NCBI RefSeq assembly: GCF_049801095.1
Contig: NZ_JBNAGH010000007.1
Coordinates: forward strand, 1-64,000
Direction of reading: 5' to 3'
Origin: Dinoroseobacter sp049801095
Lineage (GTDB): Bacteria; Pseudomonadota; Alphaproteobacteria; Rhodobacterales; Rhodobacteraceae
DNA: 64,000 bases
Numbering within the stretch: the stretch's first letter is position 1; each line of letters begins with the position of its first letter. Under the pieces are notes generated by a model. That model saw nothing but the letters and a program-made list of their open reading frames with translations. It ran no database searches and was not told the origin of the DNA. Positions 1 to 7,489 of the stretch are shown here, piece by piece. The position numbers were made by a program, and so were the translations under genes.

Positions 1-2
1 GG

Positions 3-47
3 CCCACGCACTAAAACGCTTCGCGATAGGGGTGCTTTTGGCGTGGG
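3..47. repeat. Imperfect hairpin, candidate left end of the IS91 element
   Basis: CCCACGC at 3-9 pairs perfectly with GCGTGGG at 41-47. The stem continues imperfectly with an A-rich stretch (13-16) facing a T-run (36-39). Palindromes near the ends are typical of IS91 elements. Because the window starts at base 1, the true end may lie outside it. Confidence 0.35.
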
Positions 48-140
48 TTGGGCGTAGCCGGGATTTGTTTCGCGGATTGTGGGGTTGGAAGTTTGCTGTT
101 GGTCGAGGTGATTTTGCCTTGGTTGACAGAGGATATTCCC

Positions 141-1055
141 ATGAACATTCAGCAAACAACGAACATGACGCCGCTGCGTGCACGCATGATCGCGGATATG
201 ACATCGCGCAATCTTGGCCCCGCGTCACAGCTCGGTCACTTGCGGGCCTGCAAGAGGTTCGCGGCGTGGTTGGAGCGCTCTCCGGAGACCGCTGAGCCGG
301 ATGATGTGCGCGAGTTCCAGCAGCATCTGATTGAGACCGGGACCAGCATCTGCACGCGCAATCGCACGATGACAGGGGTGAAGTTTCTGTTCCGGGTAAC
401 CCTGCGGCGGCATGATTTGGTGGCGGCGATTTTCAGCCTGAAGGAGCCCGTCAAGATCCCGCTGGTGTTGAGCCGCAACGAGGTCAAACGGATCCTACTC
501 ATGGCCCCGAGCTTGAAAGCGCGGGTGATGTTGTCGCTTGCCTATGGTTGCGTGATGCGTGCGGGCGAGGTGGTCAGGCTGCAGGCTGGGGATATCGATG
601 GGGAACAGAAGATCACCCGGATCGTGCAATCCAAAGGGCGCAAGGATCGCAATGTGATGCGGCCCGCTGATATTCTTGGCCTGATGCGCGAGTGGTGGAA
701 AGAAGCCCCGACCAGTCAGGACAAGGGCGTGGCGGGTCCGAACCGGGTGATCTTCCCAGGGTATAACGGCAAGCTCCTGTCGCCGCGCCAGATCTCGCGC
801 CTGTTCAAGCAGGCCGCAAAGGCGGCGGGCATCACCAAGCCAGTCACATTGCACACTCTGAGGCACAGGTTTGCCACCCATCTGTTGGAACGTGGCGTGG
901 ATATCCGCGTGATCCAAGCTCTGCTCGGACACACCAAGCTGACTACGACGGCGCGCTATGCCAGCGTTGCCACGGGCATGATCTCGGCGGTGGAGAGCCC
1001 GCTGGACAATCTTGGCCAAGCCAAAAGTAAGAGGGGCAAGAAAGGCGCGCCATAG
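141..1055 (+). CDS. Tyrosine recombinase (phage-integrase family) of the IS91 element
   Basis: A 304-residue site-specific recombinase with an N-terminal SAM-like core-binding domain (about residues 15-95) and a C-terminal catalytic domain. The catalytic set is visible: Arg in the CVMRAGEV segment, then HTLRHRFATHLL (H-x-x-R), the GH of LLGHTKL, and the nucleophile Tyr in TTARYA. The open frame extends upstream to 48, but ATG 141 is preceded by GAGGAT at 130 and begins where family similarity begins. It is followed after 6 bp by the HUH transposase, so the two are probably co-expressed. Some IS91-family members carry such an upstream recombinase gene; its role in transposition is not settled. 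There is no phage gene nearby. Confidence 0.85.
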   Translation: MNIQQTTNMTPLRARMIADMTSRNLGPASQLGHLRACKRFAAWLERSPETAEPDDVREFQQHLIETGTSICTRNRTMTGVKFLFRVTLRRHDLVAAIFSLKEPVKIPLVLSRNEVKRILLMAPSLKARVMLSLAYGCVMRAGEVVRLQAGDIDGEQKITRIVQSKGRKDRNVMRPADILGLMREWWKEAPTSQDKGVAGPNRVIFPGYNGKLLSPRQISRLFKQAAKAAGITKPVTLHTLRHRFATHLLERGVDIRVIQALLGHTKLTTTARYASVATGMISAVESPLDNLGQAKSKRGKKGAP

Positions 1056-1061
1056 CCCGCG

Positions 1062-2270
1062 TTGGCACGGGCAGGCCTGGAAGTCGCGGATATCTTCCGT
1101 GACCATGGTGCGGCGTGGCGCGCGGCCAATATAGGCCATATCAGCCTTGATCAGATGAAGGTCACGAGCGCCGTTGAACGCTGCCGCACAGCGGCACTTG
1201 GCGGTCATGTGACACGCTGCGAAGACTGCATGCACGAGCACATCGCTTACAATTCCTGCCGCAATCGGCACTGTCCTGAATGTCAGTCCGGCGCGGCAAA
1301 GGCTTGGCTTGCCGCGCCGGAGGCTGAACTGCTGCCGGTGCGGTACTTCCATCTTGTCTTCACGTTGCCAAAGCCCATTGCCGACATCGCCCGCCAGAAC
1401 AAACGCGAGATCTACAATCTGTTAATGCGCGCGAGCGCCGACACCGTGATCAAAATCGCCGCCGACCCCAAGCACCTTGGTGCTCGAGTCGGTATTACTT
1501 CGGTACTGCACAGCTGGGGCTCCGCAATGACGCACCACCCGCATGTCCACATGATCGTGCCGGGCGGCGGTCTGTCTGCGGACGGCACCAAGTGGATCAC
1601 TTGCCGCAAGAACTTCTTGCTCTCCGTCAGGGTTCTGTCCCGGCTCTACCGGCGGCTGCTTTTGGAAGGGCTGGCGAAGTTGCACAGCGCAGGAAAGCTG
1701 CAGTTTTTCGGCGATCACGCCAAACTTGCCGATCCCGCAGTCTTTGGGGCATTTCTGCAAACGCTACGCAAGATCGATTGGGTCGTTTACGCCAAAGAAC
1801 CCTTCGCCGGACCAAAGGCCGTGCTGGCCTACCTGTCGCGCTACACCCACCGCATCGCGGCATCCAACAGTCGCCTGGTCCGGTTCGATGCGGCAAGCGT
1901 GACCTTCAAGGTGAAGGATTACAGGGTCGACGGCCCCAGACGACACACCACTATGACGTTCGCAACCGAGGAATTCATCCGCCGGTTCCTGATCCACGTC
2001 CTGCCCAAAGGCCAGCACCGTATCCGCCACTACGGCTTCTACGGAAATGGCAACCGTGCCGCCAATATCGCCCGGATCAGAGAATTGATCGGGGCCAGAG
2101 CGCCGAGCCGAAACGACACCGGTGATGCAAATGGAGGCGACACCGATCAGCACCCCAGGGTCCTCGCGCTGCCATGCCCCTGCTGCGGTGGGCGGTTGAT
2201 GATCACCGACACCTTCGCCCCTGCGCAACATCCCAGAGCACCGCCGAGATCGGCAAGAGACGCAGCATGA
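1062..2270 (+). CDS. IS91-family HUH (Y2) transposase
   Basis: A 402-residue rolling-circle transposase read from TTG 1062, just after the recombinase stop. The N-terminal zinc ribbon shows C-x2-C and C-x4-C-x2-C cysteines (CEDC, then CRNRHCPEC). The HUH nuclease motif is HPHVHMIVPGGG. The two catalytic tyrosines are in AYLSRYTHR, spaced Y-x3-Y as in IS91/IS801. A second C-x2-C pair (CPCC) lies close to the C-terminus. No frameshift or stop interrupts the frame, so the transposase looks intact. The TTG start is inferred; the first in-frame ATG downstream would remove N-terminal sequence before the zinc ribbon. Confidence 0.9.
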   Translation: MARAGLEVADIFRDHGAAWRAANIGHISLDQMKVTSAVERCRTAALGGHVTRCEDCMHEHIAYNSCRNRHCPECQSGAAKAWLAAPEAELLPVRYFHLVFTLPKPIADIARQNKREIYNLLMRASADTVIKIAADPKHLGARVGITSVLHSWGSAMTHHPHVHMIVPGGGLSADGTKWITCRKNFLLSVRVLSRLYRRLLLEGLAKLHSAGKLQFFGDHAKLADPAVFGAFLQTLRKIDWVVYAKEPFAGPKAVLAYLSRYTHRIAASNSRLVRFDAASVTFKVKDYRVDGPRRHTTMTFATEEFIRRFLIHVLPKGQHRIRHYGFYGNGNRAANIARIRELIGARAPSRNDTGDANGGDTDQHPRVLALPCPCCGGRLMITDTFAPAQHPRAPPRSARDAA

Positions 2271-2786
2271 CACACGCGCCAAATAGGACTGACGACACCT
2301 CAGCTGCAGCCACCTGCGGCACCATAGTTATGTGTGGATCACGTCACCGAAATCTCAAAAGGCGAGGGCTCGTGAAAAACACCGTCCATATCGCCCAGAA
2401 ACAAGCCAGGCCAATGCCGCGCCCAGCCAGACGGGAGTCGTTCTACGGCCTGGCAGGGTTAGCCCAAAGCCCAGCCCAGCCCAGCCTACAAATCCCCATA
2501 GAACCCACCCACCAAGACCAAACCCGCGATTTCCCGCCTGAGCGCTTCTCCGACGCCGGGCAGCGCCCCGCGCAACTCAAACGAAAGCGCACGGCGTCCG
2601 AGAAACCCGAATCACAGCAGACCTGGGAAGCGGGGCGCTCAGGCGGCCGGAATGGCCCGGAGGAGACTTCAGGGGCGCTGTGTCGCTTGTTCGCTTTTGG
2701 CTCTGCTCGAACAGAAGGCGCTGAGCGGCGTGGTCGACCTGCGGCCTTCTATCGACCCGGCGGGCAACCCGTGCTAGGCGCGGCGC
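2271..2786. other. Non-coding spacer holding the IS right end and the rnr upstream region
   Basis: No convincing gene in about 515 bp. A plus-strand frame of about 212 codons crosses this stretch but has the Arg/Pro/Ser-rich composition of non-coding high-GC DNA. The first part contains tandem CCCAG-type units (about 2463-2488). The GC and codon texture become chromosomal by about 2560. The junction of the IS with host DNA, and any promoter for rnr, must lie here. I see no clear -35/-10 pair. Confidence 0.5.
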
Positions 2787-5042
2787 ATGGAGCGTTTTCC
2801 CAGCAAAGATGAAATCCTCGCCTGGATCGAGGACAACCCCGCCCGCGCCAACAAGCGCGAGATCGCCCGTGCCTTTGGCATCAAGGGCGCGGCGCGGATC
2901 GATCTCAAGCGGCTTCTGCGGGAGCTGGAGGCCGAGGGTCATCTGGAGAAGCGCAAGCGCAGCTACCGCGATCCGGAGAGCCTGCCGCCGGTCTCTGTCC
3001 TCAAGGTCGGGGATGCGGATGGGGATGGCGACCTCTTCGCCCGACCGATGGAGTGGCAGGGCGAGGGACCCGAGCCGCTCTGCCTGATCATCCCGCGCAA
3101 GGGCGATCCGGCTTTGGCCGAGGGCGACCGGATCCTCGCGCGCCTCACCAAGGTCGAGACCGAGGACTACGCCTATGAAGCCCGCCTGATCCGCCGGATC
3201 GGGACCGGGCCGCGCAAGATCCTCGGTGTCTTCCGCAAGACCGCCGAGGGCGGGCGGATCGTCCCCATCGACAAGGGGGCGGATCGCGAGTGGCGCGTGG
3301 CGCCGGGCGGGATCCTTGGCGCGAAGGATGGCGATCTGGTCGAGGCGGAGCAGGCCGGGCCCAAGGGCCGCATGGGTCTGCCGCTGGCCCGGGTCACGGA
3401 TGTGCTGGGCGATCCCACGGGGGCGAAATCCGTCTCGCTCATCGCGATCCATCAGCACGGCATCCCCGATGACTTCCCCGAGGCCGCGCTCGCTGAGGCG
3501 GCAGCGGTGACCGCACCAGAGCTTGGCGCGCGGACCGACCTGCGCGATCTGCCGCTCGTGACCATCGATCCGCCCGATGCCCGGGACCGCGATGATGCGG
3601 TCTGTGCGGCGCCCGACGAGGATCCGAGCAATCCCGGCGGTTTCATCCTCTGGGTCGCCATTGCCGATGTGGCCCAAGCCGTCGCCCCGGGCGGAGCACT
3701 TGACCGCGAGGCGCGCAAGCGGGGCAACTCCACCTATTTCCCGGACCGGGTAGTGCCGATGCTGCCCGACACGCTCTCGGGGGATCTCTGCTCCCTGCAC
3801 GAGGATGTGGAGCGTGCCTGCATGGCGGTCCGCATGGTGATCGATGCCGAGGGCAACAAGCTGAGCCAGCGCTTTCATCGCGGGCTCATGCGGTCGCGCG
3901 CCTCGCTGGCCTATGCCGAGGTGCAGGCGGCAGTCGACGGCGCGCCCAACGCGAAAACCGAGCCGCTGCTCGATCCGGTGCTGCGCCCGCTTTTCGCGGC
4001 CTATGAGGCGCTCAAATCCGCGCGATCCCGGCGCCAGCCGCTGGATCTCGACCTGCCGGAGCGTAGCATCGCCCTGAGTGCCGATGGCGAGGTCACTTCC
4101 GTGGCCTTCCGCGACAGGCTCGACGTGCACCGGCTCATCGAGGAGTTCATGGTGCTGGCCAATGTGGCCGCTGCCGAGACCTTGGCGAAAAAGCGCACGC
4201 CGCTCCTCTACCGGGTCCATGAAGAGCCCGCCGAGACCAAGCTCGACGCCCTGCGCGAGACGGTGCAGGCGGCGGGGCTGAGCCTTGCCAAGGGTCGGGT
4301 GCTGCGCACGGCAGATCTGAACCGGCTGCTGGCCCAGGCCGAGAACACCGATGATGCCGAGCTGATCAATGTCTCGACCCTGCGCTCCATGACCCAGGCG
4401 TATTACAGTCCCGAGAATTTCGGGCATTTCGGCCTCGCCCTCAGCGATTACGCGCATTTCACCTCGCCGATCCGGCGCTATGCGGACCTGATCGTGCACC
4501 GGGCGCTGATCACCGCCCATGGGTTCGGCGAGGACGGTCTGGATGCTGTCGAGATCGAGCGTCTGGACGAGACCGCCAAGATCATCTCCGAGAGCGAGCG
4601 CCGCTCCATGGCCGCCGAGCGCGATACGATCGACCGCTACCTCGCGGCCTATCTCGCGGACCGGGTGGGCAATGAGTTTTCGGCGCGGATTTCCGGTGTG
4701 GCGCGGTTCGGGGCCTTTGCCCGGCTGGACGAGACCGGCGCGGATGGTCTGATCCCGATCCGCTCCATCGGGGCGGAGTTCTTCCACTACGATGCCGAGG
4801 CGCAAGCGCTGGTCGGCTCCGAGACCGGGTTCCGGCTGGCCATGGGCCAGCGCGTGACCGTGCGGCTCGCCGAGGCGGTGCCGGTGACAGGGGGCATCGG
4901 GCTGGAGCTCCTCGCGGTGGAGGATGAGGCCCTGCCCGGCGGGCGACGGCGCGGCAAATCCCGCCCGGTCCGGCGCAAGATCGCCGCCAAGAAGGCCAAA
5001 TCCGCGAAACTGAAGAAGAAGCTCAAGCGCAAGCGGATGTGA
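2787..5042 (+). CDS. rnr: Ribonuclease R
   Basis: A 751-residue processive 3'-to-5' exoribonuclease of the RNB/RNase II family, acting on structured RNA in mRNA decay and rRNA quality control. In order: an N-terminal winged-helix segment (about 1-60, ARAFGIKGAARIDLKRLL), cold-shock-type OB folds, and the RNB catalytic domain with the Mg-binding aspartates in DPPDARDRDDAV (about residues 260-271). The RNB signature TSPIRRYADLIVHR follows, then an S1 domain (about 620-705) and a Lys/Arg-rich tail typical of RNase R rather than RNase II. The IS91 element lies immediately upstream and may have replaced the native promoter region. Confidence 0.97.
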   Translation: MERFPSKDEILAWIEDNPARANKREIARAFGIKGAARIDLKRLLRELEAEGHLEKRKRSYRDPESLPPVSVLKVGDADGDGDLFARPMEWQGEGPEPLCLIIPRKGDPALAEGDRILARLTKVETEDYAYEARLIRRIGTGPRKILGVFRKTAEGGRIVPIDKGADREWRVAPGGILGAKDGDLVEAEQAGPKGRMGLPLARVTDVLGDPTGAKSVSLIAIHQHGIPDDFPEAALAEAAAVTAPELGARTDLRDLPLVTIDPPDARDRDDAVCAAPDEDPSNPGGFILWVAIADVAQAVAPGGALDREARKRGNSTYFPDRVVPMLPDTLSGDLCSLHEDVERACMAVRMVIDAEGNKLSQRFHRGLMRSRASLAYAEVQAAVDGAPNAKTEPLLDPVLRPLFAAYEALKSARSRRQPLDLDLPERSIALSADGEVTSVAFRDRLDVHRLIEEFMVLANVAAAETLAKKRTPLLYRVHEEPAETKLDALRETVQAAGLSLAKGRVLRTADLNRLLAQAENTDDAELINVSTLRSMTQAYYSPENFGHFGLALSDYAHFTSPIRRYADLIVHRALITAHGFGEDGLDAVEIERLDETAKIISESERRSMAAERDTIDRYLAAYLADRVGNEFSARISGVARFGAFARLDETGADGLIPIRSIGAEFFHYDAEAQALVGSETGFRLAMGQRVTVRLAEAVPVTGGIGLELLAVEDEALPGGRRRGKSRPVRRKIAAKKAKSAKLKKKLKRKRM

Positions 5043-5135
5043 CCGCCCGGAATGCGCGGGATCCGACCGTCCCTCTTTGCCGAAACCCCTTTTCGGGGTA
5101 CCTTATAGGCAAAACAACAGGGATGAGCAGATCCA

Positions 5136-6380
5136 ATGAACCGAGCAGCAGCAGCGGCCATGGCACTGGCCTTTCTACCCGTTTCCACAGGGGCGGCGCC
5201 CATGGCGCAATCGCCCTTCCCCGATGCCCGCCCGGTCAGCCTTGTGCAGACCGTGGCCCTGCCGGCCCGGTTCGAGAACTGGATCAGTGGGTTCCGGGGC
5301 CGCGCCCTGTCCCAGGGGATCACGGCGGCGACTTTTCAGCGGGCCTTTGCCGGGGTCGAATACATGCCGCAGGTCATCCGGCGCGACCGAAACCAGGCGG
5401 AGTTCTCCAAGCAGCTTTGGGAGTATCTCGATACCGCCGTCTCGGATGCCCGGGTGCGCAACGGACGCGCGGCCTTTGAGACCCACCGCCGGACCCTCGC
5501 CGAAATCGAAGCGCGCTACGGCGTGGAGGCCGAGGTGGTCACGGCGATCTGGGGGCTGGAAAGCGCCTATGGCGTCGTGCGCGGGAGCACGCCCATGGTC
5601 AGTGCGCTGGCGACCCTGGCCTATGACGGGCGGCGCGGCGCGTTTTTCGAGGATCAGCTGATCGCGGCGCTCCAGATCCTGCAGGCGGGGGATATCACGC
5701 CCGGGCGCATGACCGGCTCCTGGGCCGGGGCGATGGGGCATACGCAGTTCATCCCCACGAGCTATCTCGACTATGCGGTGGATTTCACCGGGGATGGGCG
5801 GCGCGACATCTGGGGTGATGATCCCACGGATGCGCTGGCCTCCACGGCAGCCTATCTCAAGCGGTTCGGCTGGACCAAGGGCCAACCCTGGGGGGTCGAA
5901 GTGCGCCTGCCCCAGGGCTTCGATTTCAGCCAGACCGGCGAGAAGATCAAACGCAGCCCCCGCGACTGGGCCCGGATGGGCGTACGCGACATGACCGGGG
6001 CGCAGGTGCCGAACCATGGCAAGGCCTCGATCCTGCTGCCCGCCGGGGCGCGCGGCGCGGCCTTCATGATCTTTGACAATTTCCACGTGATCGAGCGCTA
6101 TAATACGGCGGACGCCTATGTCATTGCCGTGGGGCATCTGAGCGACCGGATCACCGGTGGCCCACCGATCCAGGCGAGCTGGCCGCGCGGGGATCGCGGG
6201 CTCTCGCTGTCCGAGAAAAAGGAAATGCAGCGCCTGCTGACCCGGGCGGGGTTCGATACGGGCAAGATCGACGGAATCATCGGTCCGAACACCATTGATG
6301 CGGTGCGCCGCTATCAGGCGAGCCGGGGATTGCAGCCCGATGGCTACGCCTCCCTCGACATGTTGAAACGGCTGCGCTGA
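5136..6380 (+). CDS. MltB-type lytic murein transglycosylase with peptidoglycan-binding domain
   Basis: A 414-residue periplasmic enzyme that cleaves the MurNAc-GlcNAc bond to form 1,6-anhydro-MurNAc. The N-terminus is a signal peptide (MNRAAAAAMALAFLPVSTGA). The SLT_2/MltB catalytic domain spans about 35-335, with catalytic Glu142 in IWGLESAYG and the MltB-like motif GAMGHTQFIPTSYLDYA. A C-terminal PG_binding_1 domain (about 350-414) contains GIIGPNTIDAVRRYQ. There is no lipobox, so it is probably soluble in the periplasm. It lies 93 bp downstream of rnr, with its own spacer, and 10 bp before the DM13 gene. Confidence 0.93.
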   Translation: MNRAAAAAMALAFLPVSTGAAPMAQSPFPDARPVSLVQTVALPARFENWISGFRGRALSQGITAATFQRAFAGVEYMPQVIRRDRNQAEFSKQLWEYLDTAVSDARVRNGRAAFETHRRTLAEIEARYGVEAEVVTAIWGLESAYGVVRGSTPMVSALATLAYDGRRGAFFEDQLIAALQILQAGDITPGRMTGSWAGAMGHTQFIPTSYLDYAVDFTGDGRRDIWGDDPTDALASTAAYLKRFGWTKGQPWGVEVRLPQGFDFSQTGEKIKRSPRDWARMGVRDMTGAQVPNHGKASILLPAGARGAAFMIFDNFHVIERYNTADAYVIAVGHLSDRITGGPPIQASWPRGDRGLSLSEKKEMQRLLTRAGFDTGKIDGIIGPNTIDAVRRYQASRGLQPDGYASLDMLKRLR

Positions 6381-6390
6381 GAGGTCCGAG

Positions 6391-6861
6391 ATGGGCAAAT
6401 TCCTCCTTCTTCTGATCACCCATGGGGGCGCGCTGGCCATTGGCTTTGCCGCCGGGATCTATTTTCTGCCGATCCTGACCGCGCCGCCCTCGCCCGATGC
6501 GGCCATGCTCGAGGCCAGCGCCGAGGATGCTATGTTCTCGGCCGTGCTGACCCGGGAGTTGCGGGGGAGCGACCGGCTCCATTGGGGGGAGGGCGAGATC
6601 AGCCTGACCTCGACCCAGATCGTGCATCAGGGGGCGCTCGCGCCGGGGCCGGATTACAAGCTCTATCTCGTTTCGGAATTCGTCGAGCATGAGGATGAGT
6701 TCGAGCCGCTCAAGGCCAGTGCGCTGCAGATAGGCGATGTCAAAAGCTTTGACGGGTTCATCCTCGACATGCCCGCGGATGTGGATCTGGAGGCCTATAA
6801 TACGGTCCTGATCTGGTGCGAGGCGTTTTCCGAATTCATCACTTCCGCCCAGTATCGATAG
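6391..6861 (+). CDS. DM13-domain membrane-anchored protein
   Basis: A 156-residue protein with one N-terminal membrane segment (about 4-30, GKFLLLLITHGGALAIGFAA) and a DM13-like domain. The match rests on the C-terminal pattern DLEAYNTVLIWCEAFSEFI, which carries the conserved Trp-Cys of DM13 proteins, and on a preceding YKLYLV strand with G-D-V/F-D spacing. DM13 domains have been proposed to take part in redox or electron-transfer roles, but the biochemical function is unproven. The gene follows the lytic transglycosylase by 10 bp and is probably co-transcribed with it. Confidence 0.75.
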   Translation: MGKFLLLLITHGGALAIGFAAGIYFLPILTAPPSPDAAMLEASAEDAMFSAVLTRELRGSDRLHWGEGEISLTSTQIVHQGALAPGPDYKLYLVSEFVEHEDEFEPLKASALQIGDVKSFDGFILDMPADVDLEAYNTVLIWCEAFSEFITSAQYR

Positions 6862-6918
6862 TCCAGACGTCTTTCGGGGCGGTGATCCAGCGGCGCGCCT
6901 GCGGCGCACATCATTCTG

Positions 6919-6935
6919 CCCGCACTTCGTGCGGG
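6919..6935. repeat. Perfect hairpin downstream of the DM13 gene
   Basis: CCCGCAC and GTGCGGG form a 7-bp stem closed by TTC. There is no T-run after it on the plus strand, so a simple intrinsic terminator is not supported. It sits in a GC-rich spacer that also has the CAGCGGCG core at 6888, seen in other spacers of this window. Confidence 0.4.
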
Positions 6936-7019
6936 ATGGGCGCTGGCGGCGCCGGAGGCTGGCGGGTCGAACCGTGTCTCTGGTAGAGAGGGGGCCGACC
7001 CTGGTTATCTGGAATGCTC

Positions 7020-7340
7020 ATGTCTCTGAAACACGCTCTCGCGGCCCTGCTGGTTTGCATGGCTCTTCCCACCTCGGCGCTGGCCGCATCCTGCCCGGCC
7101 AATGCGCCCGAGGGTTACAAATGGCTGTCGGGCTATGTGGATGAGTATCGCAAGACCGGGGCGGTCAGCAGCTGGTTTTCGGAGAGCCTCAAATCCCATC
7201 CTGAGGATTACGCGCTATTGGCCCTGAAGGCGTTCTTTGATGCGGGTGGCGACAAGGCCAAGGCCCGCGCGCTTTATGAACAGCGCGGCGGATCCGGGGA
7301 CCGGTTTGACATCGCCATGGCCTGCGCCAAGCAGGACTGA
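7020..7340 (+). CDS. Small secreted protein of unknown function
   Basis: A 106-residue protein starting with a clear signal peptide (MSLKHALAALLVCMALPTSALAASC, cleavage after ALA). An in-frame ATG two codons earlier at 7014 is an equal alternative. The mature part has two cysteines (one just after the cleavage site, one near the C-terminus in MACAKQD) that could form a disulfide. It also has a helical stretch around SHPEDYALLALKAFFDAGGDKAKARALYEQ that resembles a single TPR/Sel1-like helical pair. I do not recognise the family. It stands alone between the DM13 gene and typA. Confidence 0.7.
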   Translation: MSLKHALAALLVCMALPTSALAASCPANAPEGYKWLSGYVDEYRKTGAVSSWFSESLKSHPEDYALLALKAFFDAGGDKAKARALYEQRGGSGDRFDIAMACAKQD

Positions 7341-7489
7341 GCCCGCGCGCGCCTATTGGCGACAGGCGGCGCCCCGGGCTTTGGCCTGCGCACCCCCGCG
7401 CCCCAGCGCCGCGGCGCAGAGAAAGCGCTGGATTTCGCGCGCTGTTCCTTATAGGTCGCGCGCAACTCCCTCTTCCAAAGGCACCTCCC

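Larger units (their letters stand above)
1..2500 (+). mobile_element. IS91-family insertion sequence with an accessory tyrosine recombinase
   Basis: Two co-directional genes separated by 6 bp, a tyrosine recombinase and an HUH/Y2 transposase, form an IS91-type element. IS91 elements move by a rolling-circle-like mechanism, lack terminal inverted repeats and make no target duplication, so the ends cannot be read from flanking repeats. A hairpin at 3-47 is a candidate left (terIS) end. The right (oriIS) end must lie after the transposase stop at 2270 and before rnr at 2787. IS91 family target tetranucleotides (GTTC, GAAC or CTTG) occur at 2440, 2501, 2686 and 2689, and I cannot choose among them, so the right limit given is approximate. 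The two genes have visibly lower GC and different codon use from the neighbouring chromosome. Confidence 0.7.

Noticed and set aside
141..1055. Prophage indicated by the integrase
   Set aside because: No phage structural, lysis or repressor genes follow. The recombinase is coupled directly to an IS91 transposase and belongs to the insertion element.
2577..4805. Long minus-strand frame opposite rnr
   Set aside because: Shadow of RNase R; it has no start context and no family features.
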